Positions 25,901-41,000 of a DNA stretch of 64,000 nucleotides are shown here, one piece after another. Under the pieces are notes generated by a model. The model had not been told where the DNA came from. It searched no databases and saw nothing but the letters and a program-made list of their open reading frames with translations. How positions within the stretch are numbered: position 1 is the stretch's first letter; the number at the start of each line of letters is the position of its first letter. The position numbers were made by a program, and so were the translations under genes. Source of the DNA: Branchiostoma floridae (Eukaryota > Chordata > Leptocardii > Amphioxiformes > Branchiostomatidae). The DNA is taken from NCBI RefSeq assembly GCF_000003815.2, contig NC_049993.1, positions 19,825,946 to 19,889,945 on the forward strand, in the 5' to 3' direction.

Positions 25901-28900
25901 CGGCGCCACTTGAGCTGCTGGGTGAGCTCGATGTCCTGGCTCAGCTGGCCGAAGCAGGTCACGGGCACCTGGAACGGGTGCTCCAGACGCAGAACCTGCA
26001 ACGGGTTTCACTATGATTTAGACTATGATTTAGATTATGATTTAGACTATGATTTGGACTATAATCATGATTTTGACTATGATTTAGATTATGATTTAGA
26101 CTATGATTTGGACTATAATTATGATTTTGACTATGATTTAGATTATGATTTAGACTATGATTTGGACTATAATTATGATTTTGACTATGATTTAGATTAT
26201 GATTTAAACTATGATTTGGACTATGATTATGATTATGACTCGACTATGATTTCGACATGATTATGACTCGAGTATGATTTCGACGACGATGTTGACTATG
26301 ATTTGGACAAACGTTAATTTCGACTATGACTAGGCTTCGGATTTGAACGACGAATTGGGTCATGATTCGAACTTGATGTTGACTATCATTTGTTTTATCA
26401 CAATTTTTTTTCGTTATTATCAATGATTAATGATCATTAATAATCAATATTGTATGCTGATTTTCTGTAACAGTATGTACGTATACGTGGCTTGTCTTAT
26501 TTCATTTTCAACACAGGTTCCCACTGCAAAGAAGTGTCAACCATGGTAATCATGGATAAAAACGACAGTAATAAATAAAAGTAATAACTCACGATCTCGT
26601 GGTCCTGCTGGCGGTTGTTGCTCCTGTCGCGGTAGGTCCCCTGGACGGACATCTTCTGGCCGTCCCACTCAAAGTCAACCTGGGCACACAAACATTGAGA
26701 TTAACATGAAAGTTCATCAGTGTTGGTACCATCCGTAATGAAGTACTTCAATATAAAATAGAGATTATTGCAACAACATTTGTACTAACATTTATTGCAA
26801 CAAAACATACATGGATTTTGTGCAACGAAGTGAAATGGTAAATACTTTTAAAAAGGCGATAATGGTGTTGTTAACAGCAACAACACAAAAACGAGAAAGC
26901 ATTTCATCGTCGCCGTCCTGGTGGTTAAATCTGACAAAAAGGTAATGGGAATCAACTCAAGACAGACCTTGGATCCCCTCTTGGGCTGTCCCTTCTTCTC
27001 GGTCTCGACCTGGCCCTGCAGGGTCATCTTCTTGGGGGAGTAGTCGAAGGGGTGCTCCAGGTTGGTGTAGACCCAGTGCTTGTTCATCTGGCGGTCGCTC
27101 TGGTCCACGTAGCCGTACCCGCCGGTCATGGTGTTGGTCTCGTCCCAGGTGGCGGTCCACTTGTAGTCCAGGTTCTTCAGCTGGGGTATGAAGAATTCAG
27201 ACCTTTATTGTAACTTTGTAGCTGGCTAAGAACAGCAACAGGTAACAGTAAACTAGAGCTAAGGAAACACTGAATAAGTGTTGGTCTCGTCCCAGGTGGC
27301 GGTCCACTTGTAGTTCAGGTTCTTCAGCTAGGGTATAATGAATACAGACCCTTATTGTAGATTTGTACTAGCATACTCCAACTGGCTAATTACAGCTAAA
27401 GAAAGCTAAACGTAAAATAGAGCTAATAACAATACACTGAATAGGTGTTGGTATCGTCCCAGATGTTTGTCAACTTGTAGTCCAGGTTCTTCAGCTAGGG
27501 GTAGAAGGAATTCAGATCTTCATTGCAACTTTGTACTCTAACTGGCTAAGCTTGTAGTAGTATAATGAAATACAGTTACAGTAGAACAAGCATCAACCAA
27601 AACAACCATTGAATATAATTTTGATTATAATAATAACAATAACTTAATTGCACAACAATTGTACAGGGTACAAAGCATGGCATCTACTGATGCATAACTT
27701 TTCCTCATAAGTTTTATGAGGCTAATCTACTTGATACAAGGGTGCGTGCATGGATGAAAATGGTCTTTACAATCATTGGAGGGAATTTTAGTGTCTAGAC
27801 ATTCTTTAGTATATTTTCCTATGTATACCATTCAGGGGTTCTCACGTGTCATAATGTATTCAAATTTGCTATCAAAGTTCATTGAGGTAAATATATAAGT
27901 GATAAAATTGCACAAGATGTGATGACGCACTGCTACCATGACCACATAAACAGCTGACGTACTTGGTTGTTGAGTGTAAAATTGTACAAGAACTGATGAC
28001 GTACTGATACCATGAACACATAAAGATCTGACGTACCTGGTTGTTGAGTGTGTCCTGCTGGTACTGGTCAGAGAACTTGAGCTTGTTGAAGGTGTTGGTG
28101 AAGGGCTGACTGATGGTGTAGGAGGAGTCGTAACGGTAGGTGTTACCCAGGGTCTTGTTGTTGAAGTTAACCTACAGCAAGATGAATAATAAATTTATCT
28201 ATTAGCTTCATCTGTTCAAAAGCTTGGCAATTCAGAGCGAGAATTGGGCTGTACAGCTAGCCTCAATAGCAGGCTCTCCGGGCCTTTCTTTTGTCCTTTT
28301 TTTTTTGCTCATAATAAATTGGCCATTTTTTTTGTAGAGGGGACGGGTCGGCGGCACAAACGACCCAGTACAAAAAGAAATGGCCAGCTTAAGTGTATAC
28401 TGAGCAAAAAAAGACGAAAAACGGCCCAGTCAGAGCCTGCAATGGAGACGACTGTACAGCCACCACAGAACTCACGCAACCGAACCAACACAGCTGAATG
28501 ATTATGGATGACAAAGCGGTCAACTGACGGTCGAAAAACATTTTTTTTTTACATACGCTTGACGTCATCCTTGTCAAATACATCCAGTAGATTTATACTT
28601 GCGCCGTGCATCGCCTAAGCAACCACGTGCACTGCCATATTGACTCTGTGTAGGTCGTCCGGGAAGGCTAACGTCACATTTCCACATCAGGGCCCGGCCG
28701 GGCTATTAGTAGAGACGAAAAATAGAAATGTAGCCTCTTACCTCGAGCTTGACGCCGTCCTTCTTGTCCCAGTTGGTGTTGAAGGTGGCCTGCACGGTGC
28801 GGTAGGTCTGCTTCAGGTCGTAGGAGATGTCCATGTCGCGGAAGGGCACGTAGGAGGAGAAGGGGTGGCGGAAGGACAGGGAGCCCTCCACGGTCCTCTC

Positions 28901-31900
28901 GCCGTCCTGCATCTTGTCCTCGTGCTCGATGTCGAAGGAGATCTGAAGGAGACATTTTTGTTTATGTTTAATTTTCTGTCGGTACATGCTACTTTCTCTG
29001 CTTAGCACTCAGCATTCGGGAAAGAGCATAGAAGTTGAACACACACCACTACCAGTGGACTAGCCCCCTGCTGTAGTGATTGCGTTGTGTGGCCCAGGGG
29101 GTATTGAAACGGAGATGGGCGCCGCCCTATGCGCCACCAGGCGCGGGAAGGACTTTAACTAACTAACTTACTAATTTTCTGTCTACCAGTCGAGTTAGTT
29201 TCGTTCTTTTCATTTCATCTAATTATATCTATTTAGCATAAGCTGACTCTAGGAAGAATAAGTGTTAAGTTCCAGCAACACAAACATCCATTGTCATATT
29301 ATCCAATTCCTACAATTTCAAACTACCTAAGCTAGAAACAAACTCCAAAAAGCGAGCCTTTCTCGTCGGAAAATCTGTACTTTGTACTCCTCTGCTCTGT
29401 GGAACACGCTACCGCCTATCTTTGACCACTCTTTCAAAATTAAAAAAGGCAATCGACCATTTGTTCGCAAGCTTTTGATAGTTATTATGTTTTTGTCCGT
29501 ACATTTTTGTGAGTCTCTTTTGATCTGTAGGACGAATGCTTGTATGCGTGAATTTGATTACTGTCTCGAACCCTGGTAGACTAGCCCCGATGGGTTTGAG
29601 GGTATCGCAATAAAGGAAGAAACAAACAAAAAAACAAATAAATTAACAAGCAAACGGACCTGCTGGCGGCCGTACGTGTCGATCCTGATGACCGGCAGGT
29701 TGACCTTGACGTTGTGCGTGTATCCGGAAGAAGTCCTCTGGAAGTCGCGGCTCATCTCCAGCTTCTTGACCTTGTCACAGGTGACCTTGACGGACTGGGT
29801 CACGCCGACCCTGTACTTGACCTCGTGGGACAGCTCAATGAGGGTCTCGGTGGGGATGTCGGTGCTCCAGGGCTGGTTGACGCGGATGGTCAGCTTGCCG
29901 GCTCCGTCTATCTTCAGCTCCGTCTCGAAAGTCATCCCGCTGTACTTCAGGTCCATGCTGACCTCACGGGTCGCCTGTGTGAATGAATGGATGAATCAAT
30001 ATAATGTATGGCAACAACTAGTAACAATTCCTATGGGACTATCCAAATAATGTTTAAAGATATCAACTCACATATGTGGGTATAGGAGTTGGGCATGATA
30101 GCAGTACCTGCGAGCAGCGCAAATCCCACTTCTGACACCAGGTTTAGTGGGATTTTGCAAACTTTAACTGCTGATCAGTGGAATATTTGTGCTTGCGTCG
30201 TGTTTACAAGTTGTATCTTCAGTTTTGTTTCTTACATTTCATTTTATTGTTCCTGTATTGTACAGCCTCCAGGAAGAATAGTTGAACGATATGTAGTTTT
30301 GAAGTTGATGTTTATTGCATATTCATGCCCAATTGTGGCTAAATCCATAAGTTTGGTACATAGGGAGTGAACGGAAAGCTATACATATACTACAGTTTAC
30401 ATGCTTCTTCTCTCGTCTCAAAACATGCGTAGACGAGCTTACAGAGTTTTTCCAGTATATCGTAGTTAGGTGAAGACATAATGTATTTGAATAGATCTTC
30501 CTTCGTTAGGTGTGCATATTTTCATCTATATGTGTAGCTTTAGCGAATGCATTTCGCAGATCTTTGCACAGTGAACACTCTAGGACAAAGTGTACTTCGT
30601 TCGTATAACGTTATCACTAATGGATATCCAAATAAAACAACCATACATGAGTGGTCTTGTCCAGTCCGAAGCGTCCGCCGGCCTCGATGCGGCTGGGCAG
30701 GAAGTCGAAGGGATGGTCCAGAGTGGCGGAGGCGGTGCAGACGACGTTCTTGCCCTCGGCGGTCCACTTCAGGGACTTGACCATGTTGATCTGGGTCTTG
30801 CCGTCCCACTGCATGAAGGAATGATTTTATTACACACCAATTGCATCGGTGACAATGTATGGCAATGTACAGATAACATAATGCAAAGCAAATAGTTTCA
30901 CTTGATATAATAGTAGTTCACTTGACATAGCTTACTAGCTTAGAATCTAGTAACAATATTTTCAACGATTCTAACTACAATATTACTAGTTTATAGGCCA
31001 GTTTGAGCTTCTCAGGAATAAACAAAGGTTCAAAAGAACGAACAAACAAACAAACCTTCATGGTGAAGGTGCTGTCGTAGGGAGTGGCCTCGCTGCTATC
31101 GGCGATCCAGTCCAGAACGACGTCCTCGAAAGGAAGGCCCAACTTGTGGGAGAAGGTGAAGCGGAGCTCGTGGTGCCCGGCGGTCTCCTCGGGAAGGGGT
31201 CCGTCATAGGTAGTCTGCATGTCGATCAGCTTCTCTCCGGCGCTCTTCAGCTCGGTGGTGATCTTAGTGGGGAACTGGCTGGACTTCTCCAGCTGGACTA
31301 GGACTTTGCCGTCGCTCTTCTTCATGAAGAAGTCAAAGGGCTGCACCATGTCGTACGACACGGTGTAGAGGTCGTGCTTCTTGGTCTGGGAGTGGCGCAC
31401 CAGCTTGTTCAGCACCATCTGCTCGCCGTCCCAGCTCATGGTGTACCTGAACGAAAGAGTGAATGAATGAATGAACGAACGAATGAATGAATGAATGAAT
31501 GAATAAATAAATAAATAAATTGATTGTACAACATAGCAACCCATTGGCCGAATTTTATAGTACATTACAACCAAAGAGTGCTAACATTTCCCATCGTCTC
31601 TTACATAATGATTGTATAACGGCTGAGATTAAACATCTTAGCATCAAAATGAGCTAATCCACATCATCATTGAACCATATCCAAGGGTATTTTACAGCAT
31701 AAGAAGACAAAATAGAATAAGGAGACATTCTCCTCAGAATGAAAGACACCGTGCTACCATTCCGTAGCACAAACAAGAACAAACAGTAATTTAATTCTTT
31801 ACCTGCTATCGTACAGCCTCTCATCGTTGCTGTCGATGGTCCAGTCGACGGAGGAGACCTTGGGGATGACGACATCCCACGGGTGGTTCATGGTGAAGTG

Positions 31901-34421
31901 CAGCTCGTGGTGCCCCTCGAAGGCGTTGGGAAGAGGACCCTCGTAGGTGATCTTGGTGTTCATGTTCTTCTTGCTGGCCTCCTCGTCGACGTAGTCGAAG
32001 TCGAAGGAGAACTCCTGGGGGAAGAGGTCCTGGTTGAGGACCAGACGCGTGGTGGAGTCGTGGTTGGGCATGTACACGTTGTAGGGCTGGTCGACCTTCT
32101 CGGTGAAAGTGTAGACGTCGTTGCCGTTCTCCATGGTGTGGGCCATCTTCCTGACCAGGTGGTACTGCTTGCGACCGTCCCAGGTCATGCTGATGTCTTC
32201 CATGTAGTTGAGAGGATCGTTACGCTCGATGATGGCGTCCATCCTGTACTCCTGAGGGGCCACGTCGATGAGATGGGTGTACACACAGTGCAGCTCGTGA
32301 TTGACAGCGTCCCCGTTGAAGTTGACCTGCGTCTTGAAGAACTTGCCGCTGTACTTCAGCTCCAGGGTGGTCTGGTAGTCGATCTGGTCGCCCATCTTCA
32401 TCTCGTTCTTGTTGGTGAGCTCGATCTTGACCGGCACGCCCAGCTCTTGCATCTCGGGAATGCCGTGCAGGAGGGTGAAGTCCATGCCGACGTTGAAGCT
32501 TCCGTCCCTGGAGACGGTGTTGTCGCTCTTCCCCTCGAGGGAGGCGGTCCAGCGCTTGCTCTTTGAGGAGAACTCCAGCTTGCCCTCGCCGCTCATGCCG
32601 TTCTTCTCGGCGTGGAAGTCCACCTGCATGTCCTTGGGGATCACTTCCAGGTCAAAGGAGTGGTCGGTCTTGATGGTGACGTCGTGGGTCCAGTCGTAAC
32701 CGAGCTTGCCCTTGTAGGTGACGTCCAGGGTTACGTCGGAGCTGCCGTAGGTAACCTCGGTCTTAAATGCAACGTCCTCCAGGCTCTTGGGGTCGACATT
32801 GACGTAGATCTTGCTGAAGGTGGCGAGGGGGGCGTCAGGGATGCTGTGGGTACCGGTGAGGGTCAGCTCGCGACGGACGTAGCCGGTGTGGTGACGGTGC
32901 ATCTTGTACTCCGACTCCAGGGTCATCTTCTGGGTCTCGTGCATGGTGAACTCGACCTTGCCGTTCAAGAGGTCTTCCTCGTACTTGCCCATCCAGGAGA
33001 CGCTCATCTGGCGGGGGATGGGGATGTACTCGGGCAGCTTCAGGCCGTGGCGGAACTCCAGAGAGGAGTCGCTCTGCGCGCTATACTTGGAAAAGATCTT
33101 GGTCTCGCTGTTGAACTCCAGGGTGATCGGCTGGGTGTCGTCCACCTTGCAATCCAGCTTGAAGTGGCCCTTGAAACTCCCCTTGTCCTCGCTCAGACCG
33201 GTGATCTCCACCTTCTTGGGCATCTTGAGACCCTCGCAGATGTCGCAGTCGTACGGCTGCTCCACCTTCAGCTCCATCTTCCTCTCGGGAATGCTCAGCC
33301 TGGAGCTGACCACGGTCTTGTACAGCTGGTTGGTCTTGTCGGCGCCCTTGTGCTCGAAGGAGACCTCGCCGCCGTACACCTTGAAGGGGGTGTAGAAAAT
33401 GTCGGCGTTCACGTCCATCTGCCTGCTCTTGCTGCCCTGCTTCTGGGAACCGCCGATGTTGATGACGTGGCGCTGCTGCCTGCTCTTGCCGGTTTGCCGG
33501 TTTGCCGTTTGAATGAATGCCTGGTTTAAAAGCGCCAAACAAGACATGTACATATCATTGCAGCCATACAAGGCTCAGAATTGGTGTATGATACATAATA
33601 CATTTGTAAACTAAAACTTCATTGAGATTCGTTCAACAATGATACATTAAAAGATAGTGTGCTATTTTTGAATCTGGATGATCTGCATGAAACTGTGCGT
33701 AGTTATCCTTCTTACGTAGTTCCCTGCCATAAACACTTCCCCGTTTCGGGGGTAACCAGCCAACAGTGGAGACTTAGCTAGACACAGACAATGCAAATTT
33801 CAAACAAAGACTACGGCGTTTCAGGTACAGGGAAGTAAGTGACAGCTGTTCTAAGGCTCTGTCGTAGCCGGCATAGTGTCTATCTAGAATTGTCTACCTG
33901 GTTGTCGAAGGAACCGTGGAGCTCCACGCCCATCCACAGCTTCTTCTCGTCGGTCCACTGGGTATCCATGGAGACGGACTTCTTCATCTCGCCGTTGTCG
34001 AGGACGAAGTCGTTCTTGATCTCCATCATGGGCATCTTAAGATGCAGGTTGGTCTCGTGTTTGTCCACCTGATAGAAGACACAAGACATGTTTTATTTGA
34101 AACCACAATGTTGCCACTAAATTAAAGCTAATGCACAATCGATGATTTAAAAGAAATTTCTGATTGTTGTGCAATATTGTGTAAGCGGTATGACCGAATC
34201 TGAAACTTAGAATAGTATACGTAAGACAGAAAATATACATAACTATCATATGTGGATACTGGCATAAAACTAGTAACTGGAAATAATTATCACTAAGTCG
34301 ACTTCGATACGGTATACAATAAAGTAGGTACCAGTTAGTTTTGGCAGTGTGGCAGTTCAATTCTTTCTTTCTTCTTCAAATTTCCAACAATACAATACAC
34401 GTGGGTCACAGGCAGCAATTG

Positions 34422-34500
<79 letters not shown>

Positions 34501-37500
34501 TAGTTAGTTTTGAGTTCTGGCAGTGAAGTTTTTTTTTCGTTCTTTCTTTCTGTATCTCTTTCTTTCTTTCTTTCTTTAGGTTTTTTACCTGGTTGGTGTA
34601 GACGAGATCCACGGAGGAGAGAGAGGTCTGGATGGTCTCCAGCTCGCCGTGCACGGTGAAGCCGTTGTACTTCTGCTGGAAGTCGCTAGCGGCGCGGAAG
34701 AGGGTCTGCTCGTCGCTGTTGGGGACGAAGACGCGGATGCTGCCCTCCTTCTTATCCTCGTGCCACTTCAGGGTCTTGTCGACCTGCCACTGGGCGCCCT
34801 GCAGGGGACATGACAAAGGTTACATTTTAATCGGCAACACAGTATCCATTATCCATGATAAGTAGCAACATGTAACTAGCGCTGTGCCATTTGAGGCAAT
34901 ACAATTAGCCACGCAAGAGCGACAACTTTGTACTATGATAGGTAATGTATCAGACTAGGCGCCCTGCAAATGGACCCCTACCATTGTTTTTACACATTGT
35001 CAACCAGTCAATCTCACCTACATATAGCGGCAAGAAGCAGAACTCCAGTTAGAAGCTTTGAGGAAGATACCTGACAGGCATCTAAACGTCAGCTAAGGTG
35101 AGAGAAACTGGTTGTGTAAAAGAAAACTCCTATATCCAGTAGATAACTCCCTACCTGCTCGAGCTGGATGGTGCTGACGGCCTTGTACTCCATGGAGGAC
35201 AGCTCCTCGATATCCTCGGCGAAGCGCATGCGAGTCATGGGGGTGAAGAGGGTCAGGCCTCCTCCCATCTTCATCAGATTGTTGTTGTTCTCGGTGTCGT
35301 TCTTGTAGGTGATCTGGACAAGCACGGGCTCCTTATCCTGGTGGAGAAAACGGGTTCACTTTTTATAATACGTTTATGAAGGTTAGACATCCAGGTATCA
35401 ATATTCATCTCATTGATCTGGACAAGCACGGGCTCATTTCCTGGTGAAAAAGCTGCAGGCTCATTTTCCTGGTGGAAAAAGCTGCAGCAAAACCTTAACT
35501 TAGCATCCAACATGTACTTTGACCATTTACCGACCATAAGAAGAAAACGTTCAAATTTTGATTTTCGATTGTTACAAAAACGCATTACTAGTCTAAGGCT
35601 GAAGAAACTCACGACTGAAGTTTGTATTGTTATCATGAAGTTGAAGATGCCACACTGGTAGGTAGTATGCAGTTAAGTTCAAGCATATAAGATCCTAATT
35701 TGTGTTGTCAGTACTGGTTGCAGAAATGAATGTAGATTTAAGTGCTTCTATCGACAGGATTTGTTTTCTTTTCAGGAAAAGAGTTGCATCGAGCAAAGCG
35801 TAAGAAATAAATGAAANNNNNNNNNNNNNNNNNNNNNNNNNNNNNNNNNNNNNNNNNNNNNNNNNNNNNNNNNNNNNNNNNNNNNNNNNNNNNNNNNNNN
35901 NNNNNNNNNNNNNNNNNNNNNNNNNNNNNNNNNNNNNNNNNNNNNNNNNNNNNNNNNNNNNNNNNNNNNNNNNNNNNNNNNNNNNNNNNNNNNNNNNNNN
36001 NNNNNNNNNNNNNNNNNNNNNNNNNNNNNNNNNNNNNNNNNNNNNNNNNNNNNNNNNNNNNNNNNNNNNNNNNNNNNNNNNNNNNNNNNNNNNNNNNNNN
36101 NNNNNNNNNNNNNNNNNNNNNNNNNNNNNNNNNNNNNNNNNNNNNNNNNNNNNNNNNNNNNNNNNNNNNNNNTCAGCGTAGAGCATGTTAGATTAGGGTA
36201 GAATAGAGTAGAATATAGTAAACTAGGCTAGGGTAGCATAGGGTAAGCTCGGGTAGAGTAGGGTAGGGTAGGGTAGGGTACGGTAGAGTAGGGTAGATAG
36301 AGTGGAGTGGAGCAGAGTAGAGTAGTAGTAGGGTAGGGTAAGGTAGGGTAGTGTAGGGTAGGGTAGGGTAGGGTAGGGTAGGGTAGGGTAGGGTAGGGTA
36401 GGGTAGGGTAGGGTAGGGTAGGGTAGGGTAGGGTAGGGTAGGGTAGGGTAGGGTAGGGTAGGGTAGGTAGAGTAGAGTAGAGTAGAGTAGTAGTAGAGTA
36501 GGGTAGGGTAGGGTAGGGTAGGGTAGAGTAGAGTAGAGTAGAGTAGAGTAGAGTAGAGTAGAGTAGAGTAGAGTAGAGTAGAACAGAATGGAGTAGAATC
36601 GAATATGATATAATAGAACAGAACAGAATAGAATAGAATAGAATAGAGTAGAATAACGTAGAATAGAAAAGGATGCTCTACCTGTCGGATCCGTCAGTGA
36701 GCATGTTGGAGAGGATGAGACGCTTCATGTTGCTCTCACGGAAAGCGTTCATTCCGTAGTCGAACTGCATGTTGGACTTGGCCATGGTCTCGGTGTTCTC
36801 GTGGTTGATGGAGATCTACGCGAAAGAACACGAGATTTTGTAATAAGCTGAGGACGTAGTGTGATCACAAGAACTATCTGTGATTCAGATGTACCCCAAG
36901 GGAGCATAATAGGCCCAACCTCACAAATAAGATGTTTTTATTAACGAAAGTGTCACATCTAGAGATACATGTACTTGCATTGTACTATCTTTGTTGACAC
37001 TAATTGGCACTTTATCAGTCATCACAGCAGCCTACTGTCGTACGTGTACCCCAAGGGAGCATACTGTGTCCACGAGTGATCAAAATAAACAGGCATCACT
37101 ACAGTACATCAGTGATGGGTGATGTGTTCGTGCAACAAAGGTTATCACTACGGTACGATAAGCTGCAATTTACGGCTTTGAGTCAACAGTTAACTAGTCG
37201 AATGATGATCAAACTATCGAAAGGATCATTATTGTATCGAAAACTCACCTTGTGGTGGAAGTCGGGGAAGCAAGAGAACTTGAAGTCATGAGAAGCGACG
37301 AACTTCATTAGGGACTCAGTGCGCAGGTCACGCAGCCTGAAAACAAAGAGAAACAACAATGTTATCACGAAGGGCTACAATAATGCAAACAGACGGCAAA
37401 TTATATCAAACATGCTTTCAAAGCAGATCACTGTGGTAAAAAAAGCCTCCGTCACACTATGCCAATCTTCACACTGTAACCGAATATTGAAAAGTGGCCA

Positions 37501-37968
37501 CGATGAGAACAAAACCCTTCGCCAAACGTCAAAGAACAAAGAGGATCGGATAACAACTCAGCAACTGTATAGACCACTATATGGTACCAAAATTCATCCA
37601 TTTGCTTGAGTAGATGTCCTTGCGTTTTTTTATACCTTAATGCCTTAGCGTCACATGGGTGACTAAACTTTATCGACGGAACAACTCTCAGCCCGTTTAT
37701 ATCTTACTTAACCAAACATGCCCCACCTCTGGTTCAGCTGGATGGTCTCCTTCTTCTGGCCGAACAGAGAGTACTCGGCCTTCAGCACGTGCGTGAACAC
37801 CTTGTCCTTCCCCTGCAGGTCAGCCTCCAGGGAGGCGTCGATGATCTCGGGGTACTTCATCTGTGGTTACGGAGGGAAACAGGTGTTCGTTATCATCGGC
37901 ATGGAGGAAGGAGGGAGAGAGGAAAGAAAAGAAGAATGGAAGGGAAGCAAAAACGAAGGAAGGAGAAA

Positions 37969-38043
<75 letters not shown>

Positions 38044-41000
38044 GAAAGGAGAAAGAGAGAAAGAAACTTATAAAGTAAGAAAGAAGAACAGGAAGATAGA
38101 AAAGAAGAAGGAATGAAAAGACGTATATCTACCGCAAAATGAAGACAGATGTCACACCACGAACAAATATAGATTTTTATTACATCTCTACGTCACAATT
38201 GGGATCCTAAGACGACTTAAGACGCCAGACACAAGACTACAGAATGATGTAAGCCTCACCTGCATGTCCAGAGAGTAAGCCTTCTTGTCGTCCTTGAGAG
38301 TCTTCTCCATGGAGGTAGCGAAGACGATGTCGTCATCCTTGATGCCCTGCAAGGTGAGGGTAAGCTCGGCCTTCCTGTCCTGCTCGTAGCCGACCACGCC
38401 GTTAGCGGTGATGGTCTTCATCTGGGGGACCTGGGCATGGAACAACATGGGCATGGTACAGGCTACTCTTTCCAAAAGCTACGGTCTCCAAGAGGCCATT
38501 AAAAAGATATGCACAGTACTCTTTGGGACAAAGAATATAATTTGGTACAGTTTCTTTCCATAAAAGACGTCCAGTTTTGTACAGGCATGTCAAGCATTCA
38601 ATCTCAATCAATTTCTCTAAGAAGAAATGCGGGTGGATTCTTCTTCTTCTTCTGGCATCAGGAGTTCACAGGATAAGTTTGGCTCATTGTGATGCGAGAC
38701 GTATCCCTGATAAGTCGACGACGTTTGGCTTCGGTAGGGATTCATGGAAGGGTTACCATGTACTAGTTGTTTGTTAGTTGTGAATGGTAATTCTCTCACC
38801 TTGATCTCCAGACTGGGCATGTAGCGCCAGTTGCCCTGCAGCTCTTCCACCATCATCTCCCCCTTCAGGTTGTACTGGTCGGTCCCGTCCATGGTCAGGT
38901 CAAGGTTCACGGACTTGGTCTCGGCCTGGTCGTTGTAGTTTCCTGTGTGCAAAGGAGTACAATATATTTTTTCACACGGAGCAGATCTCAGTACTTGTGT
39001 CTTTGTTGCGAACAATTCTCGTCTTCGATGACAACTAAGTTAGCGGTGAGATGTTGCCATGTTCTAGCCAGGTGGTAAAGCATTGCCCTGTCCTTATGTC
39101 GTTACTAGTGACATATCTCAAATTTTGATGATCAGGTTTTTTACCCTAACTAATAGACTAAGTGTTCTTGATGAAAGATAGATTGGAGTGGAGACAACTT
39201 TCAAGTGTTCTTACCGTTGAAGTTGATGGTCTTCTTGGGGTGCGTCATGGAGAGCTCCACGGCCTTGCCGGCGATGTTGAGCCCGGCGTTCAGCTCCATC
39301 TTGCGGTCCACGCGGGAGCCGGGGGTGTCCAGCAGGAAGTGCACGGAGTAGGTGTTCTCCTTCTTACCGTTCACGCGAGACTGCGCGAGGGAAAACGGGA
39401 TTAGCGTAACTAGATGGCGTTACTTAGGACCAGTACAATAACGTTAGCCAGTGCCAGGCTCCGTGGTGAGGATAATGATTCTTCTGGCCGCCCGACTCCC
39501 CTGTCGCACTATTGACTCTATTTGTCCAATTTCTACAATTAGACCACCGAACCACGGAGCCTGGTAAAATAACGTGTATATTACAGTCTTGCTTTACATT
39601 CAGAAATTTCTGTGTCTTTCTGTACAATTTTGAACGCAGGAGTTAAAATGTTTCAGTTCTAGTCTGTTTTTTTTTTTAAATTTCGTAGTAGCTTTACCAT
39701 GCTATTGTGGAGGCAATTGCAAAAGAACAACGTCAGTCACAATGTTCTTACTCGCTGTCTTTGATGAAGAAAGCAACTCATCGGGAAGCCCACGATTATA
39801 TAGCAGTGGGGTTCAAGCGCCGCCAAACTGGCCATGCCAAACGGTGTGACCTTTGTGGTTAGCGGCGTTGGGCTTGTGAGCTGCGAGTCTGGAGACTGTT
39901 TCTACTCGCCTCTTACAATAGTACTTGAGAGGATGATCATGATTTCGACAAGTAAAGAGATAATGAAAGAAGACCGCTTACAGGCTTGATGTTGTAGCGG
40001 GCCTCCATGACGTAGGAGTCCAGACCGGGGTCGGCCTTGTTCAGGGTGACGGAGGCGCTCATGGGCCCGGTCAGGGGCATGTAGGGGGTCTCGTCTTCAA
40101 GTCTAGGGAGGAAATAGAAGATACACGAAACATTAAAGCCTAGTTGTGTGTTCGCGAGTGTAACAGTGCATGCAATAGATTCTTGTACTGGTTGTTAATC
40201 ATTGGTCGTCAGTATATTACATATGATACAGGATTGAGTAACAGGTGACAAACTTCGAATTCTGTTTAACACAATATGGGAACGGTCCATACTTTAACAC
40301 AGTTTCTCTTAGATTGCTCAAAATGCCATGGTCATAAGCTAGTCAACTGTATCAGGCATTACTGGGGTTGGAGAGAGATATGTCACAGATGTGTGCTGTG
40401 CTTGTACATGTACAGATTATGATAGAGAGACGTGTACCTCGGGTTATAGATAGATATGTGCAGGAGTAAAGCAGAGACAACTGTACCTAAGGCTGGGGTA
40501 CTGGTATAGGTACATATGTGTACGAGTAAAGAAGAGACTTCTGTACCTGGGGTTGGGGTACTGGACCTCCCCGCACATCTGCAGCCCGAAGGTCTCGATG
40601 CCCCAGGTGCCGGTGCAGGTGCTCTCATCCACACGGTCAGCCTCCACTCCGCGCACCTCCTCCTCCTGGTCCTGGTTAATCAGGAACAGCTTGGACCTGC
40701 GGGAGGACAAATGTTAGCGTTCTCTTTATGTAGTATCTAGCTTATCAAGCTGTTCGTTTTAGATATGTGGTAATACAGAATATTTCACCTAAAGTGAATC
40801 TAATGACCAGCCTCAACCTGTTTTTCAGAAAACATCAGCTATCTTTCTCTGCTCAATTTTTTTATGAGCATGGAATTCTATGAAGACTAATGCAGCAACA
40901 ATATTTGTAAAATCTGAGGATATCTCAGTATGTAAAGTCCAAGGCTTCCTTCTAAGCTTTCCTTAGTGGACTGAATAGTAATGTACTAATTTCAAAAATG

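Noticed and set aside
25910-26260. Asp-Tyr repeat protein on the plus strand
   Set aside because: It is a product of the 12-bp 'tatgatttagac' array in an intron; the tyrosine/aspartate periodicity follows the DNA period.
31883-33529. Long plus-strand open frames of 227 and 305 codons rich in Val, Leu and His
   Set aside because: They are antisense shadows of exon 30 of the lipid-transfer gene, whose minus-strand frame has family motifs and splice-phase support.
36180-36665. Interstitial telomere
   Set aside because: The unit is the pentamer GGGTA, not TTAGGG, and it grades into GAGTA and GAATA, as in an ordinary satellite.
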